Source: Petrolisthes cinctipes
Lineage: Eukaryota; Arthropoda; Malacostraca; Decapoda; Porcellanidae
NCBI GenBank assembly: GCA_033782935.1
Contig: JAWQEG010000722.1
Location: forward strand, 62,001 to 126,000
Direction: 5' to 3'
DNA length: 64,000 bases
Part shown: positions 1 to 11,800 of the stretch, piece by piece
How the letters are laid out: each line of letters begins with the position of its first letter
Position numbering within the stretch: position 1 is the first letter of the stretch
Notes under the pieces: generated by a model
What the model was told of the DNA's origin: nothing
What the model saw: the letters and a program-made list of their open reading frames with translations, nothing else
Database searches by the model: none
Program-made: the position numbers and the translations under genes

Positions 1-640
1 TATAAAAATGGCTAGGCTTCGTGATCGAGTTAGCATGATACTTCATATTTTGCATCCCGTTCAGGCTGATCTACTGAATCTTACAGACTATTAATTAAAC
101 GTGCATCTTGAGGAGAGCGACTTCAAATTTTTCACTGTGTAGCCTACTAAAGAATAAAGATTCACATACACAAACCAATGACAAAACTAAATATCATGTG
201 AAGCTGTAGTTCGTTTTGTTACCGAGGCAAACATTTAACTTTCTCTTATTTCTATCTACAGAAAACGATATTAATATAGTGGGGGAAACCACAAGAGGAT
301 GAAGATCATATAGGCTACTAAACACTGAAAAGGACTCTAAAGAAACTTGAATGGTTTTCACCATCTCATTTGGAATGTTGGATAGAAATTGATGGTTTTA
401 AGATATGTTCCAGTAGCAACTTATATGCTATATGAGAATAGTGAATCTTCTTTGACTAACAACCCCTTTCCCATTCTGCTCGTGGACTATGATTTTGATG
501 AATGAGGTGTAGCAGACAGTGACACCAAGCACCTTGCACATCCCTCTCTTCACCTGTCCACCTGCCACCGGCGCGCGCAGCCGACCTGGTCCGGTTAAAA
601 GACTTAAGAGGGACCGATGAGCCGCTCCTTGTAGAGAGAG
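1..640. other. Upstream gene-less stretch
   Basis: I see no supported gene here. The sequence is AT-rich up to about 540. It then becomes GC-richer just before the cold-shock ORF (CGCGCGC at about 571-578), which could be the proximal promoter or 5' leader of that element. No TATA box or repeat was identified with confidence. Confidence 0.4.
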
Positions 641-650
641 ATTCTTCAAC

Positions 651-2061
651 ATGGCTGAGTCAGCACCAGCAACTAACACCACCACTTCCCCTGCCGACCG
701 TCTTGTGGCAGGGTGAAGTGGTGTAACCATTTGAAGGGCTATGGCTTTGTTACTTGTGACAAGCGAGATTATTTCGTCCACAGGAAGGGCATCCTTCTCT
801 CTGCTACCACCATCATGGGGGATGGAGAGGAGGTGTCTTTCACTGTGGAGAAAGGGAGGAAGGGTGTGGAGGCTACCAACGTAGCCGGACCTGATGGTGG
901 GCAGGTCTGTCTTAACCTTGGGCAGGTCATAGGCTCACTCCATGCCCGTGGGAGGAAGACGGCTGACGCCCAACCACCGCAGCGACGGCAGCAGCAGGCA
1001 GACATCATCACCGTCTGCTCCAAGACTGCTGTTGCCTTAGCTGCAGAAGGGCTAGGTCGTCTCTCTGACCTCCTCCTGGACATCTTCAGGAGAAATGGCT
1101 TACCACCAATAGCCATATCTCCTGATCTGCAACCACCCACCACCACTACAGCCACCACCAAGAAACGAGGCAACAAGCCTGCACGACGGAGGAGGAGCAG
1201 AACGGACGCGCCACCACCACCACCCCCACCCCCTCCAGCCCAAGGATCCTTGCTCCAACCCACCCCCGTCGCCGGTTGATGTTGCCTCTCCCACTCAACC
1301 GGGCGAACGGCGTGAAGGCACCACCTCCACCACCACCACCTGAGCCTTCCGAACTGGACTCTGCAATGGAGGAGGACACTCAGGACCCCGACACCAGTCC
1401 CTGTTCCTCCTCCTCCATCAATACCACGAGAGAGGACACCGCTGACAACAAGGACCTGGAAGATGAAGGGGAATGGCAGACGGTTAAGAAGAGGAGGAGG
1501 AGGACTGACAGCCCACCGACCAACCCACCACCCACAGTCACCGTGGAAATGGTAGATGTCCGCCTCTCCTCACCTCAACCTGTTTCACTAACACATCTCC
1601 CATTGCCAAGATCCCGACATCTTCCAGATCAGGGAAGTCTGTAAAGGGTCCAGCAGAATGACACCACAGACCAGCTTCGCAAACTCTACATCAATTGTCC
1701 ACGGCTGCAGTGGAACTTTCAGGGTAGAGAAGAGAGGAAGAAGGTAGAAGAGAAAGAAAAAATAAAATGCTACCTTAATGCCCACACTGTGGGTGATAGG
1801 AAAAAAAAAAAAAATAGCTCCTTGTCCGCTCTCCTTTTTTTTTCATAGCAGCACTCGACCTAGACTCACCTCCTGCCCTACCGCCGACCTTGCTTGTGCC
1901 CTACCACGCCACGCTCTCCACGCCACCTCCTGCGGCCACGACAGGCAAGACTTATTATCCTCTACAAGGTGCTTGTTCTCTACACACATCGATCCTAGCT
2001 GACCTTGCTGCGGTGTCCTGGAACCACTAGCGGAACACATACCTTGTATCTTGTTAATAAA
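651..2061 (+). pseudogene. Cold-shock-domain (Y-box-like) ORF, frameshifted; possible retroelement gag-like remnant
   Basis: An ATG at 651 opens a short frame, MAESAPATNTTTSPADRLVA, that hits TGA at 714. The next frame (from 713) continues with a cold-shock domain. Visible are VKW, the RNP1-like KGYGFV, FVH of RNP2, GDGEEVSF and the closing EATNVAGPDGG, all in the order seen in Y-box proteins. One missing base at about 711-716 explains the break. Downstream come Pro-rich, Arg-rich (KRRRR) and acidic stretches, and a second break near 1276 moves the frame into another Pro-rich, basic ORF (1276-1644). A run of A at 1801-1814, a pyrimidine tract ending in CATAG at about 1850 and AATAAA at 2056 suggest transcript-like origin. 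Known: cold-shock domains bind nucleic acid in Y-box proteins. Inferred: a pseudogene or the ORF1 of an unknown retroelement. The reading frames are not intact, so I do not propose a working protein. Confidence 0.5.
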
Positions 2062-2069
2062 TTGTTACC

Positions 2070-2872
2070 GTGTCCAACGAGTCTGTTCACCCCAATAGTA
2101 ACGTAACTCCATTATGTTGTTACAGAGGCTTGACGTGTTTGGGGCATTTATAACTAGCAAGATATCACAAAACTGAAGGCTACTACTGAACCTCTCAATG
2201 GAAATGCAGAAGCTCGAGGATAGAATAGTTATCATCTAAGTTATGAGTGATTTATCAATTTTGAGTTTATCCATTGCAATGATATGGGAATGTGATACCT
2301 TTTGGGGGCGGGGAGGTAAATATGCCGCAACGTGTTGATCATTCACTTCTTTCTAAAATTATATACACCTTACTAGCCATGATTTAAACATATACGTGAG
2401 ATTCAGTAATGACCACAGATTCATATGGTATCACAGACATATTAACATACATAAATAATGAAAACCCATCATCACCTCTGGTAAACTTGGCACCATGGCA
2501 TCAGCTGAGTGGTGCCGCGCCGGGAGCACAGTACTGCCAAGTGTAGACATTTTTTTTATAGACATGGAGAATTAGAGGTATCAATGGGGAAATTATATAA
2601 AGATTGTTCAAGAGTAAATGGGAAAATTTCTACCAGACTAAATATTATCAAGAGGATGGTAAATATATGATTATCTTCAAGAGTAAACAGGGAATTATTT
2701 TAGGTAAAAAGGAAAATTCTAAAGGTGAAGTTAGAGAAATTTCTTCAAACAGACCTGGCAACACTGCATAATGATCATCACAGTCACTACCCTACTGTCA
2801 TTACAAAGTTGAACACATACATCTTTTTAACTCCTTTATAATTACCTTCAAACTACTAGACACTGGGTAATC
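2070..2872. other. Upstream region of the dipeptidase gene
   Basis: This is AT-rich sequence with no ORF or recognisable repeat. It should contain the promoter and 5' UTR of the dipeptidase gene starting at 2873, but I could not identify a specific core element. Confidence 0.35.
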
Positions 2873-5800
2873 ATGGCAGTTCCAGAGTCTCTCACCAAGA
2901 TATTTAAGTAAGTGGTTTGCTGTTGTTTCTTAATAATAAATATAATGGATAATGAAGATTCTATAATATATAAGTGAAATACATGGCTACCGGTATACAG
3001 ATCAAGAGAATGATTATATATTATTTTACTCTGTTAGTTTATATTTTGGGTAGGCTGTTTAATTTGTCCTAATAAGTTATGTATCCAGCAGCTCTGAGTT
3101 AGAATTATTTATTTTCTACCAAGAACTAATCTTTCCTTAATTCTTTGTAATGTACATACCTTACTGTAGTAGCAGTGCTGATACTAAACTTTTGAGTTAC
3201 GTAATTTGTACATTATAACTTATATATGTTGTTGATAGCTATGCTAGAATTTACTAATTATCCTGTAGCTGCAGTGTACTTTTACGATTGTTGTATAAAA
3301 ATACATTGTAGACGATGATGGATTCTCCCATCCGACTGAATGGATGAGTAGGCAGACAGGCTTATCTGTTATATATATGTATATATATTTATTTGAAAAT
3401 AGGGTATTTATCTAGTATATTGCCATTTTGTAGCAATGTTGCCACATTCGGCTAGGTTCGGGTAGATTGCCCCGGTCAGGTCACGGTACATTACCATGGT
3501 TAGATCCCAGTAGTTTGCCCAGGTTAGGTCCTGGTAGTCTGCTGCGGTCTAGGTTTGGTTAGGTTGTAGTTCCCCAGACTGTCTGGCCGAGCAGTTCCGA
3601 TTCTGGGTGACCAAAGCTTTCAGATGCTCGGACCCCTAAATGGAAGTCAGGGTGATAGTGAGTTCTGTTTCTTCAAAGGCAACAGACGAGGGGACTGCTG
3701 GCTCAAGGGCGTGTATCCCCGAGCCAACATTCCCACCGTCTGTAGTCTTCCTTGTTGTGTCACCCAATCGGGCAATCTCGTCGGCTACCCAGAAGGAATG
3801 AGAAATAGTAAGAGAGACAGACAGAACAGGCCAGGGTGTGGTAGAGGATGCCAGATTCCTCATTTCTGGATAGAACCAGCCCTCACCAGTGTGTTGCTGG
3901 GTAGTTGAGAAGTGTGCTGGGTAGTTTACATCAACACATCTTCCCCCACCAGTGTGGTGCTGGGTAGTTGAGAAGTGTGCTGGGTAGTTTACATCAGCAC
4001 ATCTTCCCCCCAGCCATCAACACATCTTCCCCCAGCCTACAAGGTTGCTATCCTTGCTCTTACAGCTGGGTACCTATTTACTGCTAGGTGAACAGGGGCA
4101 TAGGGGGCTGGGAAAGATGTCCAACAATTCCACTGACCCAGGAATTGAACCCGGGATCTCTCGCATGCTGGGCGAGTGTGCTAACAGTTACACCATCAGC
4201 ACCCCCCACACCCTGGTTAACCAATATATTTTTCTAGTGTATTTTCCTCTGTTTTGAATGATTTTGACACTATAATTTTACCCTAATGTGATGCTGACCA
4301 TGTTTGTTTGTATGTGTGTAGATATATAGACGACAACAAGACGAGGTTCATTGATGTGTTACGGGAAGCAGTTGCCATCAAGAGTGTGTCAGCATGGCCG
4401 GAAACGAGAGGCGAGATCACCCGACAGATGGAGTGGGCCAAGGCTAAACTGGAAGCTCTTGGTGCACAGTGTTCCCTCAAGGATATTGGAACGCAGGTGT
4501 GTGGTGGAACAGAAAGTATGTTTTCATTATGCCGTACTAGAGTACCGGTAGTATGCGTACTTAGGGTGATATTATCAAATTACTTCTTTAAGGAAAAGGC
4601 TCTTCTTAGCTCACTTCATATTAAAAAATAATAAGAATTGAGTGACAAAGAGCACTTTTCCTCTAAGAAGAACTGTAAATATAATACCATCTTTATTTTC
4701 TGTGCATTGCTATATGAACACTTTATTGCATTACAGCTAAGCAAGACATGGCTTTTTTGAGTAAAGTATTGCTGTCATTGCTCCTGTGCAGGCAGTATTT
4801 GCAGTGTTTGCTCCACAGTTTTGTATTAAAACATGTATTTTGTAGCTACAACAGACCTAGATATTTTTCTGTACCAAGGAAGTTTCCAGCTTGCTTTTCT
4901 GTTCAGTTTTAGCAACCTTTGAATTAATCAAAGCCAATGTAATTAACTTCATCTTCTCAGTACAGTATAGGAACCCTAGTAAGTATGAGAAATATGAGTG
5001 TATGAAGAAGAAACTCACTGTAGGTGGTATTATTAAACTACTTTTTTGAGGCAAAGGCTCTTTGTCACTCGATTCAAATTAGTTTGCAATACGAATTGAG
5101 CATCTAAAGCCTTTTCCTAGTAGTAGTTTAATAATGCCTCCCTAATTTTCCTGCAGACAATGCCCGATGGTCAGAAGATTGGCCTGCCCCCGGTGTTGTT
5201 AGGCCAGCTTGGCAAAGATCCCAAGAAGAAGACTGTGTGTTTGTATGGTCACTTGGATGTTCAGCCTGCACTCAAAGTAAGGGACGATTTGTTTACTAGT
5301 TATGAAATATTTATATTTTTTATTTTATTGTTTAGTTCTCCTGTCAAAAACAGTGACTCTCAGCCTCTTATCCTTGTTTGGAGACACAGGTAAACATAAA
5401 TGCAACTACTGTATTGTATAGCTTATGCAGCATGTCACTATTACTTCCAGACATCTTTCTTATCTGAGGTTGAAGAACGACAGTTGATGCAGAACTCTCT
5501 CGAGGGTGAGGGCGTGATGGTACATAATACATGCTGTGTAATATTATAATCAGTATGTAGTTTGTGATGAGGTGGACAGCTCAAGGTCACACCACTTAAA
5601 AGATTAGATACTGTATTATGTTTGATCACTATGACCTCAAATCCATTACCTCTTGTGATCTGTAACTAAGTGTTGATAATACAGAATTTTGAGTGTTAGT
5701 GTGGCAGTAGGGAGTAGTTTGTTTATTTACTGAATAAAGCTTGTAGCTACTTATGGACTGGAAGATAGTGATCATATTTTAAGTAGATAGTACAGTATTG

Positions 5801-8800
5801 TGTTTTTTGAGCAATTAGATTTTACATATCCAACTGTAAAAGAAGGATAGACTTTATACAGTACAGTATACTGTACCAGTATTTAGAATAACTGAGCATA
5901 AAAGAGGAGGAGGGATAATGATGGATGAGGTTTTGCAGAGGCATGGGAGGAATGAGTGTTAAAATGTCAGATTATTTTTAAGCTAATACAGCCATTCCTA
6001 TGATTCTAGCTGTTAATGATCCAGTTGTATATTCTTTCCCTTCTCCTCAAAACAAGACTAAATTCTGATATATCTTGATTGTGTCTATTTAGACTGATGG
6101 TTGGGATACGGAGCCATTCGTGCTGATTGAGAAAGATGGTAAACTGTACGGTCGAGGGTCCACCGATGATAAGGGTCCCGTCATTGGCTGGATACATGCC
6201 ATTGAGGCTTTCCAAAAGACTGGCCAGAATGTTCCTGTCAACATCAAGGTTAGTGATTGGCAATTGTATAAATCTATATATATAAAGTTCTATATTTTTT
6301 ATTTGTTTTATATAATTCAATTTAAGCATATGTGGAGGGAAGAAAGCTTATTTTGTTCTTTTTTTTTTTTTTTTTTTGTCCCATAGTTTGTGTTTGAGGG
6401 CATGGAAGAGTCAGGGTCAGAGGGATTGGAGGACTTGCTGAAGGCTGAGAAGGACAAGTTCCTGGCTGGCACCGACTATGTTTGCATCTCAGACAACTAC
6501 TGGCTGGGCAAGACTAAGCCCTGCATTACCTATGGTCTGCGGGGCATCTGCTACTTCTGTATTGAGGTCCGTTACTGCATCAAGGGGCAAGGGATTCCAC
6601 GATAACTGTAGTGTAGGTGTAGGAATAAAAAGTGCAATTTAATACTTTTTATTTTTTTGCTGACTTAAGATGTCTGCAATTTTGTCATCATGAATTAATG
6701 TCACATGTACAGTTAGTCAAGCCTGAAACTCCTCAAATTATGTCGTCTGCTGCAGCCACAGAAGGCAGTTTAAGTAGGCAGGCAGCAGATGACATGATTT
6801 GAGGAGTTTTAAGTTTTATCGGTGTATAACTGATGAAATTATTGTTTTAATAAATCATTAATTAATTATGCCCAGTTCCTGCATTTTTCACTTGGGTGTG
6901 CATAATCATGGAATTAACTTGTTTCCTCCATTCACTGGCAGGTTGAGTGTTGCACCAAGGACCTGCACTCTGGTGTGTTTGGTGGCACAGTACATGAAGG
7001 GATGGCAGACCTTATTTACCTCATGAACACTCTTATTGACAACAAAGGCACCATACTTATTCCTGGTGAGCCAGACACTTAATCTACTATTACTCTTTTT
7101 CACCCATCTGTACTGTGTACAGCATTTCTTGTCAAGTGTACTGTAAGGTAAAAAAAAATCTGTTTTAAAATCGTCTTTGGTTGATGCATAACTTCTAAAT
7201 TCTGGGTGATGACCAAAGTTAGTCTTCATAATATTGGCTGTGGTTACCGGTATTTCCTGTCCAAGTTTAGTGTGTAATTATGCCTGATACAGTACAGTAG
7301 GCCCTCGATATAAGATGATTAAATTTAGCTCTATCCATTTAACACTGGCACAGTAAATCACTTCTATATGGTAATGAATGACAGAAGTCTGGGAAAACTT
7401 TTGTTGGTCTGGTGGATACAAAAAATTATTGACTGTATATCGAGGGTTTACTGTATACTATTTTTAGGGTTGATGGACCAGGTGGCTAAAGTGACTGCTG
7501 AGGAGGAGAAACTGTACAAGGACATCGACTTTGATGTGGAGGACTACCGACAAGACCTGGGCCACAGTAAGTTGGTCCATCACAATGACAAGGTACAGTA
7601 CATTAGTTTTGCCTTTAAGGGTTTCATTCCTATTACATCTAGGGTGAGGAAGGTTGAAGTTATATAATTAAGTTTGTGGGCAAGTGGTGGATTCATGGTA
7701 ACCCAAATTAGATATAAAATGTCTAGCTAAGGTTGAGGATTGGTAGATCAGACTCGATATTTTTCTGGGTCATGTTACGTATAACAAGTAAAAGAACTAA
7801 GTTTTTATTTTAACACCATCAGATGAAGACGTTAATGGCTCGTTGGAGGAACCCTTCACTCTCCCTGCATGGCATTGAGGGAGCATTCAGCGAGCCTGGG
7901 GCCAAGACTGTCATCCCCCGTAAGGTGATTGGAAAGTTCAGCATCCGCATTGTGCCCGACCAGACCCCAGAGTTTGTGACCAAGGTCACCATTGACCACC
8001 TCAACAAGCAGTGGACCAAACGTGACAGTCCCAACAAGATGAAGGTATGTGGGATGGCCAGTGATGTTATTTAGAGACTTTGAGAGGAAAGGGTGGGTGT
8101 GGAAGGGAGTAGATGGACATGAGTGGAATGGATCAAGAATAGTATGGATGACTGGAAAGATTGGGATGGTAAAGTATGATTGGGTGTGTGCTTATGCACC
8201 AGTGAATGAAAAGAGTAGGACGAGGAGAGAGAAGATGAGAGTGTTTTGGGAGGAGTTGAATGCATGTCTGAGAGGGATTGATAATGGAAGGAGAGTGGTG
8301 ATGATGGGAGACATGAATGGAAAGGTGGGAGGTGAGGAAGTGGGGAGTGTTGTGGGTAAATGAGGTGTTGAAGGAATAAATGAGAATGGTGAGTATCTGG
8401 TGGATGTCTGTGCTGAGAGGGGGTTGTTCTTGGCGAACACCTTCTTTCAGCACAAGATGATCCACAGGTATACTTGGAGGAGAAGGGATAAGAGAGGAGA
8501 GCAAAAGAGTTTGATTGATTATGTGGCAGTGGATGAAAGGTGTTGGTAAGGATGAAGGTTAGAGTTAAGTGGGAATATAGTAGGAGGGATGAAGGGGTAA
8601 GGAACGGGAGGGAGGTGGCTAGTGGGAAATTAGATGTAGCAGAGCATAGGGAGGAATATAAGAGGAGGGTGGGTGAGGTGCTGGGGGATGCAAGGATGGG
8701 GATAGGGGATGGAGTGGGAGTGAATGCTGTGTATGAAGTGTTTAAGACAATAGTATTGAGGACAGCAGCAGAGGTAGTGGGATATAAGACACAGAAGAGG

Positions 8801-11800
8801 GGCAAGAAAGGGAGTGCTTGGTGGTCAGAAGAAGTGAAAGATGCCGTAGAGAAGAAGAGGAAGGCATATAGGAGGACATTACAGAGGAATGTGTCGGAAG
8901 AAGTGAGAGAGAGATGGAAGAGAGAATATAATGTATGTAAGAGACAAATGAAAAGGATGGTGAGTGAGAGTAAAAGGAGAGTTGGTGAGGAGTTTGGTCG
9001 GAAACTGAGTGAAAAGTTTAAAGAGAACAAGAAATTATTCTGGAAGGAGGTGATGAGAGAAAGAGGAGAAGGAAAGTCTGGTAGCGCGAGAATGAAGAGA
9101 GAGGATGGAGTTAACTGTGAATGGAAGGGAGGAAGTGAAAGAAGTGTGGAAGAGACATTTTGATGGTCTGATGAATGGGGGGACGGGAGGGGAGGCGGTG
9201 GTGACATGCATGGGGATGGAGGCAGGTGGTAGACGACAGGATGTACAGGGAGAATTAGGAAGGGAAGAGGTTAGGAAAGCAATAGGAAAGTTGAAGATGG
9301 GAAAGGCACCGGGTGTGGATGGGATAACTGCTGAAATGTTAAAGTGTGGGGGGAGGTAGTGGTGGAGTGGATGTTGCTTATATGCACATTGGCTTGGAGG
9401 CAGGGAGAGGTGCCAGAGGATTGGAGAAGAGCTATAATTGTACCTTTGTATAAGGGGAGGGGGAGTAAGGTTGAGTGTGGTAGCTATATGTGAATAAGCC
9501 TTCTTAGTGTACCGGGGAAGGTGTATGGAAAGGTTCTTACTGAGAGACTGATTGAAGTAACAATCAATGGAGGAGGTGAGGGAATTCAAGTATCTGGGAA
9601 CAGTTCTGTGTAAACATGGAAGTATGGAAGGAGAAATCAGGGAGAGCAGTGAGGGGCAGGCAGGTCATAGGTGCACTGGGGAGGATTATGAAGGGTAGAA
9701 GTGAGAGTATGGAAGTGAAAAAGGGACTGAGAAATAGTATAATCCTACCAACACTGACATATGAGTCGGAGACATGGACATGGAGTAGGGCTCATCAGTC
9801 GAGAATAGGTGCTGTGGAAATGAATTACTTGAGAGGAGCATATGGACTTACTAGGTGGGATGGAGAAAGTAATGAGAGTGTGTATGAGAGATGTGGTATG
9901 AGTGAGAAGGCAATTGGTATTAAATGTGGAGTGGTTGAGAGAGTGAAGCGTAATACACTGAGATGGTTTGGACATGTAGAGAGAATGCAAAGTGTGGAGT
10001 TTGTAAAGAAGGTGTACGATAGTGAAGTTGTGGGACCTGGTGTGAGAGGCAGACCTCCGGTTAGATGGCAAAACAGAGTGGAAGAGTATGTGAGAGAGAG
10101 AAGTGTGAAGGGGGATAGAGAAAGTGAGGAGGGAGTGCTGGAACAGGGAAAACTGGAGACTCTTCTGCCGTGGCCACCCCCTTGGTGGGAATTCCCGGAG
10201 GGAGCGAGGAGTCGGAGCTATAGATAGATAGATAGAAGACCACTACCCTACCTCTGTAACAACCATGATTTCTTTGAAGTCATTTGGTCTTTTAGTTTAT
10301 CCATCAAAGCTTGTTACACTGTTTAAGGGATATATGTCAACATACAGTACAAGAATACTTTTGAAGCAATAAATTATAACTTGAAAATCATGGGTCGTCC
10401 TGAGGTTAGGTCTGTCTTCTTGGGTGATGAGAGAAGTTTGTGGAGATAAATTCCCAAAACTTCAATTGTTACTGTTACAGTATCATCCTATTCTAGGGTG
10501 AGGAGTTTTAGTGCAGGGAGGCATTTGGGTGACTAATTTCTTTATTTAGCTTATGGAATATGTAGCCAAAAGAAGGCTAATGGGAAAGAAAGGAGACGGA
10601 GAGAGAGAATGGCAAAGAGAAGATTTGAGAAAGATGATCTTCTTTCTCTTGAGTTCAAGCAAGTATGAAGCTCCAAGGAACAAATAAATTGAAAGTTATG
10701 ATACCAACATCCATCACATGTGCATCAGGCAAGACTGAATGATACCATACTTTAAATAAGAGTTGTTACGTAGTTTCCATGGCTCTAAGGGTATCATGGG
10801 ATACATTACAGGCCTACCTACAGCATAGTGGTATTCACTGGTTATCAGACCCCAACCACCCACACATCCAGGCTGGAAGACGAGCTGTACGCCTTGCATA
10901 TGGTATGGAGGCGGACATGACTCGTGATGGCTGCTCTATACCCATCACTCTGATCATGCAGGTGTGGTCACAAAGTTCCTCACTGCATGGCCACAGAGGT
11001 AGTGTGTGCTGGGGGACACTCACTATGGTCAGGCTTCAACACTACAGTACTGTACCAGACATGTGTTTAGTTTAATTATAAATTTTTACATACATGTGAT
11101 ACTGGTACTCTACTAGGAACTTATAAAATGACCACTGAGGCAGAACTTGTGTCTGTGTTTGTCCTTAGGGTTCCCAGCACACACTACCTCTGCAGCCCAA
11201 TCTATGTACTTAGAGAAGTAATGTGTGTGTATGTGTGTGTGTGCGTGATCCCCAGGCATACCACTTCCATGGTGGACGGTGTTGGATGTCTGACCCAAGC
11301 CATGCCAACTATGATGCCGGGCGTCGTGCCACAAAGCTGGTGTACGGTGTTGAACCTGACATGACACGTGAGGGCGGCTCCATCCCTGTCACACTTGTCC
11401 TGCAGGTAACACTTGGGACACATATTTCTTACCTGGTTGAGTGTGTCAGTTGGTGGGTTAATTACAGGTGATAGAGATGGAGGGTAGTGCTCCTGCCTGG
11501 GTGGCTGACTACAACAATGGTAACTTCAGGGCTGGCCAACGGGCTACAAGGTTGGTATATGGAGTTGAGCCAGACCTCACCAGGGAGGGTGGCTCCATTC
11601 CTATTACCATCATACTTGAGGTAAGTCTTGTCTATTATGTTTACAGTACATTACTCACTACAGTGTGTTTAGGCTGTGTATGTAACAAATGATACATTAC
11701 TTTCTGTTGTATTATAGCATACTGTTATAATGAAGGGTAATGTAAAGCATTAAAAGTTCTTTTTTCTATCACTCCAAGTAGTGATGTTTTAAATACACTA

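Noticed and set aside
769..1263. Minus-strand Gly/Val-rich frame
   Set aside because: It is the complement of the Pro-codon-rich cold-shock ORF, with no family features of its own.
4062..4208. Functional tRNA gene
   Set aside because: Only the A/B box region is tRNA-like; an acceptor stem does not close, and the sequence continues into a SINE body.
8071..9207. 378-aa minus-strand open frame, Ser/Pro/Leu-rich
   Set aside because: It is the antisense of LINE A copy 1. The same kind of long antisense frame appears opposite the other copies (for example 60014-60652), a result of purine-rich LINE codons.
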